Of a stretch of DNA of 64,000 nt, positions 35,610 through 46,728 are shown in pieces. Source of the stretch: Syngnathus acus (taxonomy: Eukaryota > Chordata > Actinopteri > Syngnathiformes > Syngnathidae); assembly GCF_901709675.1 (NCBI RefSeq), contig NC_051087.1:13581384-13645383 (forward strand), given 5' to 3'. Below the pieces are notes generated by a model. The model was given only the letters and a program-made list of their open reading frames with translations. It was not told the origin of the DNA and did not search any database. The stretch's first letter is position 1; every line of letters starts with the position of its first letter. The translations under genes and the position numbers were made by a program.

Positions 35610-36403
35610 CTTATTTACATAGCCCCGTCCACTAATCCCTCAAACTTTACATACGGCAAACTTTATATACAATACAAATACAATACAAACATTGCAAAAT
35701 AACATGACGTTGTTCAAACGTTAATGTGCATATTTACATATCCCCGTCCATGAATCTGTCGAATTCTTCCTCTTCCGTGTCCGAATTGAAGTTTTTTGGA
35801 CAGTTGAACGATTTACAATGCAAACATTGCACAATAACACGACGTTGTTCAAATGTTAATGTACATATTTACATATCCCCGTCCACAAATCCGTCAAATT
35901 CTTTGTCTTCCGTCTCCGAATTGAACAGTTGGGCGAGTACGGCATTCATTATGCCCCGGCTCCCTCTCGTCATTATCCGTGTCAGTGTCGCTGCTCTTCC
36001 CTGGCAGTTCAGTTATTATTCCTGCCTTCGCGAAAGCTCGGACCAGAGTTGAGACTGATATATCAGCCTAGGCGTCCACAATCCATTGGCAGATAGTGGC
36101 ATGCGTATCATTTTGGCGTCTTTATACACACAAGTGGTGTTGGACTAGGAGTGAGCACAGTATGCGTGTTTACCACTTTTACTTTGGTGACGCCCCTGAC
36201 CACGGTTGCCGTAATGCTGAAAGCGATGCGACCTTGTAATTTACTAGTCGTACTGAAACATTTTGGTAGAGCGCTGTGTACAACCAGTATGGATCAACAA
36301 ATTCACCAATTGATCCATAAATGAGGCGCCCCGAATTATAAGGTGCACTTTGTTTTTTTTAGGAAATGCTTCTAAGTGCGCCTAATAGTGCAGAAAATAC
36401 GGT
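35610..36403 (-). mobile_element. Element with ACCGTATTTTC end and transposase C-terminal tail
   Basis: The right end reads GCCTAATAGTGCAGAAAATA then CGGT. 36178-36330 matches 48836-48990 nearly base for base (for example CAACCAGTATGGATCAACAA), so this is the same family as the inner element at 46.7 kb. On the minus strand the left part encodes FNSETEDKEFDGFVDGDM then stop, and a second copy SDTEEEEFDRFMDGDM about 135 bases on. The acidic tail resembles the ends of pogo-like transposases. The copy is truncated on the left. Confidence 0.7.
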
Positions 36404-38846
36404 AATTGAAATTCAAACAATGACCAACCGTATTCTATGCTATGTTTTGTTCTCAGTCATTTGTATCCTGGCAGTGACTTTTACATTTCCAATGAATAAT
36501 GTGCCGTAATGCTAGATAATGACCTTTGCCAGCGTAAATGCTTCTATTTCACACTACAGTACAGTCGAGATGTATAAAAACATTGGAGCTGAAATTTAAA
36601 AAGAAAACCTGGGCTAGAAGAAATTTTGATTGGCTGGTAGCTTTCAGCCACATAAACTGGTTTCCAAAAAGGTGAATTTAGAACCCTCAAACCCTGACAA
36701 TATATAAATTTATTATTACAATATCAATAATTTTTCCTACTCCATTGTGGTAACATGGTTTCTTACCACGCTACCGCGCAAAATTCTGAAGTTTTTTTTA
36801 TTCCAATATACTGTAACTCATATTTTTTTCGGCCCTGATTTACAATAAATCAATAGAGTTGAAGCAGGTTTGATAGCTTTTCAAGTCACTTAAATGGGCT
36901 CTGCCCTACTGCGCAGTGCATTTATTTGTAAGTCGTTTGCACTTTGCAAATCACAAAATGAGCTGGACCTGAGAATATGTAAGGTTGTGTGTCAGGTGAG
37001 AGAGGAAGGGACTTTTGATTTTGTAACACAAGATGAGAAGGAACACTCAACAGCTGCTTGTTGAAATAACAGACTGAAATGACAGTAGCGCATGTCTCAT
37101 ATTACCTACCCACTTGGGTTTTTAATAGGCTAGCTTGACTGCAGTGAAAAAAGATTAGTTTTGGGGCATAGCAGCTTGATAACATATCATACGTAGATGA
37201 AAGCTTTTAAAATGATATGTTGATGGAACTATATATCTTCTTGTGTATTCTACAAAAAAGCCTGAAGGTAAATGAATGTCAAATATTTAACATTGCATCC
37301 AGTTAAACTGCAAAATGTTTCCCAAGGGTCAGTTGGTTTGTAGAATTTTGATTTAGGGCTTTATAAATAAACTTGACTTGACTAGTGCATAATTATTACT
37401 ATTAGCACTTTGCAGGGAAATAGAAACCGACTATCTCTGTGGTGTTTATAGAAGAAATCAATCTATGTGAATGTAGCAAATGTTAATTTTTTTCATCTAT
37501 TCAATAAAACACTTTACATAAATAAAGGCCAGTCGCTGAATAAAATGTTTTGTTTTTTTGTTTGCAGATTTAGTTTTTCGATTTTTCTCGAAACTACTGA
37601 AACAAATTTGTAGTTTAAAAAGAAATGAATGTACACTTTCATTACCACAAAAGAAGTAACTTAGAAACAGAAAACCATCACAATTGAACTTTCTTTGAGC
37701 TTGACAGCCTCAGCCTTGTCTTCTGTCTACCAACTCATTAATAAGACTATATAATGACTTTTTGAGCAGACTGCACAGGCTATGCATACATTAAGCACCC
37801 CAGTAGAAAGAACGCTTAAAGCACCGCCTGCCTGCTCCGTTTGGTGCTCTCTCGAAACACCTGGATAAACATTATTGTATACGAAGCACATTTCCCACTA
37901 ACCATCTGCCTCTGCTACACCTCTGAAAGGCTTCTTAGTTTGCTCGAGCCGCTGACCTGTTTGACTCATTTCAGGAACCCCGGGCAAATATGTTTCCTCA
38001 TTACCCAGTTAAAATCTCACATGAGACCACAAAAATTCTTACAGGTATGACAAAAGGTCAGCAGGTGATGAGAGCCACGTTATGTATTTGTAGACAGTAC
38101 ACCTGAACCATTACAAAAATCAATTAATTGAATACATTACTATTAATATCGTCATTATATATTTTAAAAGTCATCCCATCATCTGAGGCAAAGATACAGA
38201 GGGTGATGAGGGGTGGGAAGTATTTCGGATTGCTTGTACTTTGTTACAACTGGAACATGTGGTGTTCCAGAAATTAAAAAAAAAAAAAAATCCGCCTGTG
38301 AGGACTTAGCCGTTATCAAAGCTATCAAGACAAGTCCAGTCAGCTGAAAGCTAAAAATTTGACTAGATCCTGATTACTGCTAGTTTTAACAGAGGTGGAA
38401 AATGAACAAAAATACTATAAAATTGTGATACCCGCGAAAGGCACCATTGACGCAATGCGTCGCTTCGGATGCTATCAGACTAGTCCAAAATTAGTTCAAT
38501 GCTAATGACTCGAGTACCCTTGGTTGCTGCTCATTTTAATAGCTTGATATTAACTGCGACCAAGTGAAGTGAAGGTTCATTGGCAAACTATTATGTCCAT
38601 TGACGCGCAGACAACAATTGTGTGCTAACCACAACTTTATTCATCATAGAATAACAAATGTGTAGCTAATGATGAACAACCATGAAACCACAAAAAACAT
38701 GAAAACAGTAAATTGAAACACAAATTACAGGAAATAGAGTGGCAGAATAGTAACAGTCAAAAGTAAGTTGAAAACCAAAGAATAAAAATGGGCCTTCAAA
38801 CGAATTTTAAAAATGGGGGGGCTGCCTAACACTTATATATAAATAT
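36404..38846. other. kcnq5 intron 1, little recognised
   Basis: AT-rich. The only repeat seen is a retroposon 3' end at 37355-37385 (GGCTTTATAAATAAACTTGA then CTTGA), like the one at 12160. A poly-A run lies at 38277-38290. Confidence 0.4.
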
Positions 38847-38895
38847 ATCTATCCATTATCTGAACCGCTTATCCTCACAAAGCCCGTGGAGGCCT
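38847..38895 (-). repeat. Short antisense LINE/SINE tail
   Basis: ATCCATTATCTGAACCGCTT followed by ATCCTCAC is the reverse complement of the usual fish retroposon tail (GTGAGGATAAGCGGTTCAGA then TAATGGAT). Only the tail remains. Confidence 0.6.
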
Positions 38896-39446
38896 GCTTC
38901 TGTTCCTTATAAATTTTGTGCGCCTCAACCTGCCGCAGGACACGAGCAAATCAGTTTCTTCTTCCATAATGTCGAGGGCTATCAGTGTGCCTCGCACACG
39001 TCATTTGAAGAGAATGAAACTCTCCGCTTTGACATGCGGTGTATCAAGTTGGCTGCTTTCCCGCCTACAGCGTCACAAAAAAACAGCCATGTTGTTTTGC
39101 ACATATTTAGTTGACACTTTGCACTGTGCACAAAAAAATAAAGCCCTTTGTGTAAGGACACTACTAATTAATCTATTCAGGTCAGGGAATCCTATTTCTC
39201 TCAATGAATCAGCTGCATCCGGTCCTGAGCTGTAGTCTCTATTTTCCCCCGTGACGACAGACTTATGACCTTCCATGACAGAAGAACTTTCACTCCAGTG
39301 AACAGCTGCTGTTTACTCCTCCTAATCTCAACCAGCTGAACATCTATCAGCCATTCACGAATGAAATTACATCATAATATGCCCCTACCCACTGTAATTC
39401 AATGAATGCTACATGCTGTCACACATAGTCACTGTTGCCCCTAAAA

Positions 39447-39755
39447 CAGGGGCGTCAAACTCATTTTTTTCGTGGGCCGCATTGTAGTCATAGCTTCTTT
39501 CGGAGGGCCATTATGACTGTCAACCCAAATCAATGTATGAGCACCTCATATTATATACAGTAAAAGCTACAAAACAAACTGACAAATAACTCGTTTTCAA
39601 ATCAGACGAGTAGAAACTGGACAAATATTTAAAAAAAAAAGATATTATTAAAAGTAAAGACAATTTGCAATTCTAGTAATGACACACGAATTTGATGCAC
39701 ATTTTGTGATGTGGTGGGCCGTATCTGGCCCTGAGCCTTGAGTTTGACACCAGTG
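39447..39755 (+). mobile_element. CAGGGGYGTCAAACTC hAT MITE, copy 1
   Basis: 309 bp. Left end CAGGGGCGTCAAACTCATTT, right end TTGAGTTTGACACCAGTG. Flanks CCCTAAAA (39439-39446) and CCCTACAA (39756-39763) agree at 7 of 8. Non-coding. The copy at 54122-54438 matches it in inverted orientation over its whole length. Confidence 0.88.
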
Positions 39756-39907
39756 CCCTACAACAACAAAGCCCACACTACAAGTAGTGAATGAGGTGCC
39801 TTGAACTGTTGGTCGTCTAAGGAAGTGATTCCCAACTAGTATGACTTGGAACCTAGTGGTGCAGCTTTAAACTATATATTTTATCCAAATTGATGATTAT
39901 TATTTAG

Positions 39908-40451
39908 TAGGAATGTAACGATTCATCGATACACATCGATTAATCGATATAATGCTCTACGATTTGTTGGCATCGATGCTAAACGTAAACATCGATCTAT
40001 ATCGCCCGTTTTTGACCTCGGACATTAGACACGACTTTATTCTGAAATCCAGTTCATTGTTACTTGCTTCCTCTTTCCGGGAGCAGTGCGCGGCGTGTTG
40101 TGTTGTGAGCAGAGCAGGCACGTGAAAGGGGAGCCGACAACTGCGCGGCTCCTGGGCTGGTGCTATGGCTAGTGTCCAAGAAGACGAGGAAATTCGCTCC
40201 CCTTTGGGCTTCAAGTCATTCGTTTGGAAGCACTTTGTAATTTCCTAAATAAAGAGTTTGCAGTACGTTGTTGATTTTGCGTATGAATTGTTATAAATCA
40301 GGATATTGTTCTATATCGATCGTAGAGCACTATATCGTGATGTAAAGTGAATGAATCACAGCAGGCTTTAAGATATCGGCAAATATCGTATCGTGGTTCT
40401 TTGTATCGATATGATATCGTATCGTTACAAAACCCGCGATTTACACCCCTA
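39908..40451 (+). mobile_element. BED-type hAT derivative, copy 1
   Basis: 544 bp. Left end TAGGAATGTAACGATTCATC, right end CCGCGATTTACACCCCTA. The octamer TTATTTAG is exact on both sides (39900-39907 and 40452-40459). Both arms are rich in ATCGAT-like motifs. A second copy in the opposite orientation is at 44980-45746. It holds the short BED-like reading frame at 40165-40248. Confidence 0.9.
40165..40248 (+). pseudogene. Truncated BED-finger start of hAT transposase (27 aa)
   Basis: It reads MASVQEDEEIRSPLGFKSF then VWKHFVIS and stops. The K-S-F-V-W-K-H-F pattern is the first part of a BED zinc finger as in ZBED-type hAT transposases. The cysteines and histidines of the finger are not reached, so a working finger is not made. 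The sister copy at 45388-45495 goes eight residues further. Confidence 0.65.
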
Positions 40452-40579
40452 TTATTTAGTAGATACAAATATTTTTATGCTCATCTATCTTTACCAGTGA
40501 CATATATGAAAGGAAGAACAATTAAATGTAAAATACAATAATCTACAATAAAAACTCTTTATCCCATGGTTGCTGCCTG

Positions 40580-40670
40580 TTTTCCACCTGTCCTTGCTGT
40601 AACACACCTAATTCAAATGATCAGAATTGATTCAGATTTCTACAGAGATTGATGATGTGCTGATGTCTTT
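40580..40670 (+). repeat. Fragment of the palindromic hAT MITE
   Basis: AACACACCTAATTCAAATGA then TCAGAATTGATTCAGATTTC matches the left arm of the 19005-19225 element. Ends are missing. Confidence 0.6.
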
Positions 40671-42239
40671 GTTAACAAGGGATATCTTGCACAAAATGTT
40701 GTCTTCATACTGTACTTGGTTAGACACTTATTGCGCTTGATGCATTTGATAAAAAAGACAAATTGTCATTGGTCATCATTACTGTTCTCCAGTTACAGAA
40801 CCATGGCATGTCTATCTGCTATTTAACCCTTTTTGTTTGGCGTCCTTATGGAACAACCCCACACTTGCAATCATTTCCCTTGGAACTGTGTAATGTACCA
40901 TTTAGCAGTTGTCAATATATTGGATTGCATTAAGCCTAGAGGCTTTTAAAGCGTGTGAGCTCGCTGACTTTATTCTCTCACTTTCGAATATTGCAGTCTG
41001 CACAAAATTCAATGCAACAGCAAATCTAATGTCCAACAGAGAGTGTTATAAATCTCATTATTCACTGGAAATGTACTAGCAATAGAAACAGGAGTATGAA
41101 TTATAGGTGCAGCTATATATTTTTTGTGAGTAGCTGGTTATGTGTCCATGTCAAAATGAACAGTACTTAGGTAATTGTGCTAAGTGCTCGGAAGCTGTTC
41201 ATCATTATTAGGAGAGACAAAAGTAAGGTGGATAGTTTCCTATCATATAGTTCCAAAACAACTTTGAATTGAAGCTATGTTGGGTGGTAAGAATATGCTG
41301 CGGTACAAATGGGGGTGCTACAAGGCTTTGAGCATTCTTTAACAAATTAATCAGACTAGCCAATGTAGCCCACCTCTCATCTTACATCACCTGGGGAAGA
41401 CAGAATTTCTGTGACAAGGATGAGCAGTATGACGAACAAAGATGTGGACGAATGTTAGAAATTGAAAATTATACGTACTTTCCCCGACTACGAATCAGGA
41501 GCATATCTTAAGTAACTTTGGGCCAAAGGTGAGGTACACCATGGATTGGTTGCAAGCCAATCACATTTGAATATACATCAAATAGATAATGTATGATGCA
41601 TATCGCTGGCATTGAGAGATACTTTACTGGCTAACGCATCACTCTTGAGGAAACGGCATCATTATTGAACCTTTAACATTGCACCGTCAAAGACAGCCAG
41701 CAATTTGTACCTCTTTAATTTGGTCATTTTGTGAAAATAACATACACACGTGGGCATTGGCCAACAACACAGTTTGCGGAAAAAATATTGAATTGAGCAA
41801 ATTTTGACATCAGAGGTTTCAAACCTACGCCAGCATTTCAATGCATGCATATAAATGATAAATATACCTGAATATATACAACCTAAACTTAAAAAAATGG
41901 GTATAGGAGATCTTTTCCTAGATTTCTAAATGACTGGGCACAATTGTTTATGAATCATTGTTGAAAAATGGCTTCTAAATGATTGGCCACAAGTGTTTTT
42001 GAATCATTGTTGGAAAAATGTGTGCAGCAGTCGTACAGGAGAGAAGCATTTGTTGGCCTGCTAATTGCAAAGTATGTACGCTTTTAAAGTGAATGGAAAG
42101 AACTGGAAGGGCAAACAACCTTGCCCGTTTCTCCACTCATAGATTGTCACACTCTTAGCAGCGCACAAGCCCACGCTCCCCCCGGGCACAGGCATATGTA
42201 TAAACACTCATAGACACACTTAAAGCCCACTCAGCAGTC
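40671..42239. other. kcnq5 intron 1, nothing recognised
   Basis: About 1.6 kb, AT-rich, with a small local duplication near 41925-42015 (TTTCTAAATGACTGGGCACA against GCTTCTAAATGATTGGCCAC). No gene is supported. Confidence 0.4.
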
Positions 42240-42299
42240 GACTCATACTTAGATCCATCTATCCATCCATCTGTCCACACTCCACACATCCACCAGTGC

Positions 42300-42395
42300 T
42301 CATCCATCCATCCATCCATCCATCCATCCATCCATCCATCCATCCATCCATCCATCCATCCATCCATCCATCCATCCATCCATCCATCCATCCAT

Positions 42396-42427
<32 letters not shown>

Positions 42428-42550
42428 TCGTCCATCCTTCCGCCTGTCCATCCGTCCGTCCGTCCGTCCGTCCGTCCGTCCGTCCGTCCATCCATCCATC
42501 CATCCATCCATCCATCCATCCATCCATCCATCCATCCATCCATCCATCCC
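42300..42550 (+). repeat. (CATC)n/(CGTC)n compound microsatellite
   Basis: Two CATC blocks (42300-42420 and 42488-42550) around a CGTC block. The 184-residue minus-strand frame across it (MDGW repeats) is an artefact of a stop-free tetranucleotide. Confidence 0.97.
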
Positions 42551-42617
42551 CTCTGCCTGCACATTTCTTGTGCGTATTGTCACGGAATGACAAAGGTAAT
42601 TTTTATATCTTTCTTTT

Positions 42618-43055
42618 TGCCGTGGCTCAGGCAGTAGAGCGGGTCGTTCAGAAACCAGCGGTTCGAAACCAGCGCTGTCCGAGCCACTTGCCGTTGTATC
42701 CTTGGGCAAGACATTTCACACACCTTGCCTCAGGGACTACAGATGAAAAGTAGCCCCTTGGCTAATTCTGGTGCATGTACAGAAATGTTCATTGACGTAA
42801 AAACAGTGAATGCCAGTGGGTCGAAGCGGAATGAGGATTTTTTTTTTTATGTGTGGCCACGGTCTGGGCTGTCCCAGGTTCAGCTGTCCATTCGGCCACA
42901 CCGGTGCTTTCCACAGTACCTCAGCGTGTGAGGATCGGCTCGGCACGGGCAGATTTTCCTGTGCCTAACCCTAGCTGCCGGGATGTCACCAGCGTAACTC
43001 AGTCGTTCTCATCTGTCTGGTGCTGACCATAAATCAATAAATTGAAGTTTAGTGT
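42618..43055 (+). repeat. tRNA-derived SINE
   Basis: The head reads GCCGTGGCTCAGGCAGTAGA then GCGGGTCG, with an A-box-like TGGCTCAGGCA and, 32 bases on, a B-box GGTTCGAAACC. It is followed by GTATCCTTGGGCAAGACATT, a phrase common in old fish SINEs. The long body ends CATAAATCAATAAATTGAAG. It is not a tRNA gene: no closed cloverleaf fits and the body continues. Confidence 0.75.
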
Positions 43056-44209
43056 ACGTACATCAGAGTGCACAGTAAAATTCCATAGAGCGGTTTATAA
43101 TTATATATAAAATTAGATCTAGAATGCCTTTATTGTCCTTATACTGTAGATGTCAATATTAGAAAAGCTATTCCTTTCATAGTGCAGTGCATAGAAGGAC
43201 ACAAATTAAATAACAACAGATCAACTACAACAATACAATATTGTGGCAATATGGTGAAGAAACTAGCAGCACATTGCAACAATATTAGGACCTCATGCAT
43301 CACTTGGCACCAATGTTTGCAACATGTTGTGTTAGTGCACAATGATGGGGTGCAAAATCATTGCATGTGTGACTTTAAAAGCAGCTCTGGCAAATAAACT
43401 GTTTTTGTGGCGATTTGTGTGGGCTTTTATGCAACTGTAGCACCTGCCAGAGGGCAACAAACAGAACAAAGGAACAGCAGGAAAAGAGCATTCCGTGATG
43501 ATGCCATTTGCCCTGCTGAGGCAGCGGGAGGCATACATTAGTGGTGTGCCGATGCATTGAATTATAGTAATGGAAATGTGACAAGTGGCAATTTGATAAT
43601 GATTCATAAATGTTCAAAATCGCAAAGTTGCACATGCTGCAATAACACCTGAGGAATGGGACCAGGTGCTGAATGCTAGATTTTGAAGCATTTCAGGGAT
43701 TATGAAAATGAAAATGGCATTGACCAAACCAACTCCATATATAAGGTGTCAAAAACAAAAATTAAGTTCTCTTGAAAAAATACATGAAAATAATCTCATT
43801 TTGTGTCCTCAATTTGAAGATTTAAATCTCGATCCTCTTCTTTATACCTTGAAATGAACATATGAAACAATAATATCTTGCCTTAAATATAAATAATAAT
43901 AAATGATAACTCTTTAGTCACCAATACCGATACCAAGTACCAATACAACTAGTACTTTGGATATGAAATTTCCACAAAAAGAACAATGGCTGGTGTAGCA
44001 TTTTTTCTTAAAATTGTATGAAAATAATGTCAATTTGTGTGTTCCTAAAATAGATATTTGTATAGAACACAGACTAAAATGTAAATAAATAAATAAACAG
44101 TTACAATGCTTTGAAAATTAGTCATACCTTGCTCATTTCTCAACCAATTTTGAATATCTGGTCAACCCCAAGGTGTGTGCTATCAAGACAGAAAATGCAT
44201 TTCTGAGTA
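43056..44209. other. kcnq5 intron 1, nothing recognised
   Basis: AT-rich sequence ahead of the nested-insertion cluster. Several stop-containing frames, none recognisable. Confidence 0.4.
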
Positions 44210-44590
44210 CCGTAATTTTCGGACTATAAGTCGCGTTTTTTTTCATAGTTTGGGTGGGGGGGCGACTTATAATAAGGAGCGACTTATATGTGTTTTTTTT
44301 CAAATATTTTCAAAAATGTTAAAAAAAAAAAAAAGTGAAACCGCAATAAACGAACCGCGATGTAGCAAGGGATTACTGTAATTTGAATTTCAAGTGACGT
44401 CAGCAGCGCGACGCGGCGTGGCGCTTGTTTACATAAAGGACAAAGTTGATCACGGGATGACGAAGATGACGAAGGGCCCCACGTACTACCGGCATCATTA
44501 GCGGCTTTGTTTCTAAGTGACACGGCGGACGAAGAGTTTGAAGGATTTAAGGATTTGGAGTGACACAGAAGGTTTGAAAAACTATTATGG

Positions 44591-44890
44591 CTTTTACCCA
44601 CGCCCGGTCCTACTCTACGGAGCTCTCTTTCACTTCCGTGGATTGAAGTCGGGGGCCGGCGCTTGGCCGGGTGGCTGTCCAGGGACGGTGGATGGGGCTC
44701 GGACAATGCTTTTACGCACGCCCGGTCCTACTCGACCGAGCTGTCTTTCACCTCCGTGGATGGAAGTCGAGGGCCGGCGCTCGGCCGGGTGGCTGTCCGG
44801 GGACGGTGGATGGGGCTCGGTCATGGCTTTTACGCACGCCCGGTCCTATTCTATGGAGCTCTCTTCCACTTCCGTGGCTGCAAGTCCACG
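44591..44890 (+). repeat. GC-rich 118-bp tandem repeat (about 2.5 units)
   Basis: CTTTTAC.CACGCCCGGTCCT recurs at 44591, 44709 and 44827, an exact 118-bp spacing. The unit includes GGGCCGGCGCT.GGCCGGGTG and GGACGGTGGATGGGGCTCGG. Frames through it produce repetitive ORFs on both strands that I take as by-products. Confidence 0.9.
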
Positions 44891-44979
44891 CCGCCACACG
44901 CCTGGAAGTTTGTTTTGTTAAATAAAGAGCCGTTTACCAAACCCACGTCTTTCCTTGAACTTTGTTAACACTACAATAT

Positions 44980-45746
44980 TAGGGGTGTAAATCGCGGGTT
45001 TTGTAACGATACGATATCATATAGATACAAAGAATCACGATACGATATTTGCCGATATCTTAAAGCCTGCTGTGATTCATTCACGATACATCACGATATA
45101 GTGCTCCACGATCGATATTTTTATTTTTATTTATATTTTTTAAATAAAAAATATAGAACAATATCCTGATTTATAACAATTCATGCGCAAAATCAACAAG
45201 GTACTGCAAACTCTTTATTTAGGAAATTACAAGAGTATTGTAGTATACAAAGTGCTTATTTTAACACTGAACTTGATCAAATTCCTATATTTTTTCTCAT
45301 ATAAGTAAAGAAAAATGAATATTCTTTCTTTTTTTGTAATACCATTAACTTTAAAGTGCATTACTGAACTATTTATTTACAATAATTTTAATTGTCCGTT
45401 GAGCCATCTTTTCTTTGGAATCCAAAGTGCTTCCAAACGAATGACTTGAAGCCCAAAGGGGAGCGAATTTCCTCGTCTTCTTGGACACTAGCCATAGCAC
45501 CAGCCCAGGAGCCGCGTAGTTGTCGGCTCCCCTTTCACGTGCCTGCTCTGCTCACAACACGCCGCGTACTGCTCCCGGAAAGAGGAAGCAAGCAACAATG
45601 AACTGGATTTCAAAATAAAGTCGCGTCTAATGTCCGAGGTCAAACACGGCGATATAAATCGATGTTTACGTTTAGCATCGATGCCAATAAATCGTAGAGC
45701 ATTATATCGATTAATCGATGTGTATCGATGAATCGTTACACCCCTA
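44980..45746 (-). mobile_element. BED-type hAT derivative, copy 2
   Basis: 767 bp. Left end TAGGGGTGTAAATCGCGGGT, right end CGATGAATCGTTACACCCCT then A. The octamer TACAATAT is exact on both sides (44972-44979 and 45747-45754). Inverted relative to copy 1 at 39908. It carries the short BED frame at 45388-45495. Confidence 0.92.
45388..45495 (-). pseudogene. BED-finger start of hAT transposase (35 aa)
   Basis: It reads MASVQEDEEIRSPLGFKSF then VWKHFGFQRKDGSTDN and stops. The first 24 residues are identical to the 40165 copy. F-V-W-K-H-F-G-F is the classic BED opening; the metal ligands that follow in full transposases are missing. The catalytic part has been deleted from the element. Confidence 0.7.
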
Positions 45747-45769
45747 TACAATATAGTTATATAGTAGAT

Positions 45770-46200
45770 CTGTGGAATAACGACGAGGCTGACGTCAGGG
45801 CGCACGCGTGGCGTTGTTGACGAAGGACGAGGAATTTGATCGATGGATTTAATGATTTAGAGTGCACAGATGGTTTGATAATACTATTGCTTATATAATA
45901 GTTATTTGATATCTACTTTATATATCGTTATATGGGCCTGTGGAATATTTTGAAGTGCAAGCGCCGTCAACTGCGCGCACCCATTGTTGACAAAGGACGA
46001 TCGATGGATTTAATGATTTGGAGTGACATAGATGGTTTGATAACATTATTGCTTATATTATAGTTATTTGATATCTACTTTATATATCGTTATATGGGCC
46101 TGTGGAATATTTTGAAGTGCAAGCGCCGTCAGCAGCGCGCACGCATTGTTGACAAAGGACGATCGATGGATTTAATGAATACGAGTGACACAGATGGTTT
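45770..46200 (+). repeat. 162-bp tandem duplication in the outer element
   Basis: TATGGGCCTGTGGAATATTT occurs at 45931 and 46093. GATCGATGGATTTAATGA recurs at three places. Each unit contains a worn copy of the transposase tail (DEEFD-like, then the FNDLE-like region out of frame). It corresponds to the tail copies at 59565 and 59785 in the sister element. Confidence 0.75.
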
Positions 46201-46728
46201 TATTAACGTGTTATTTATGTAATAGTTTTTTGAATAACTCTGAATTTTACGTCAGGGCCGTTCTCAGCTCTTCGTTTGTGTTTATGTCACGTTAGCATAC
46301 CTATCGTCTAGCCCAGGGGTGGGCAAACCTTTTGACTTGCGGGCCGAATTGGGTTCTAAATTTTGACCGGGGGGCCGAACCAGGAGCAGATGGATGTAGT
46401 GTTTGTGTGAAGTAATATAAATGACATGTAAAGGTCATTGCATAAAAGGTTTTTACTTTTAGTAGATACTAAAGCATGGATATTAAAAAAAGCTTTTTGA
46501 AAACAAATTTAACAGCATTAAAAAAATATTTCACCCAAAAACTACTATCAGTGATTCTTATTAAATACGACACTGTTATGATGAATAACATTTTCCATCA
46601 CTTCAGCGCCTGCAGGTCAGATTTATGAAATATGTTTATCTAATGAGGCGAAATCACATCCAACGGCAAACATTCTGACCAAATACATCATCTTGAAGAA
46701 TCAGTGAAAGAATACATCTAAATAAAGT

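Noticed and set aside
42618-42690. tRNA gene
   Set aside because: It has A- and B-box-like motifs but no full cloverleaf, and a SINE body follows. The same applies to the head at 62860-62925.
42155-42709. Long MDGW-repeat protein
   Set aside because: It comes from a stop-free CATC/GATG tetranucleotide repeat and has no other support. The same holds for the repeat ORFs at 11804-12128, 13275-13493 and 42259-42637.
44517-44968. Overlapping ORFs of 64 to 140 residues on both strands
   Set aside because: Products of the GC-rich 118-bp tandem repeat, in mutually exclusive frames, with no domain.
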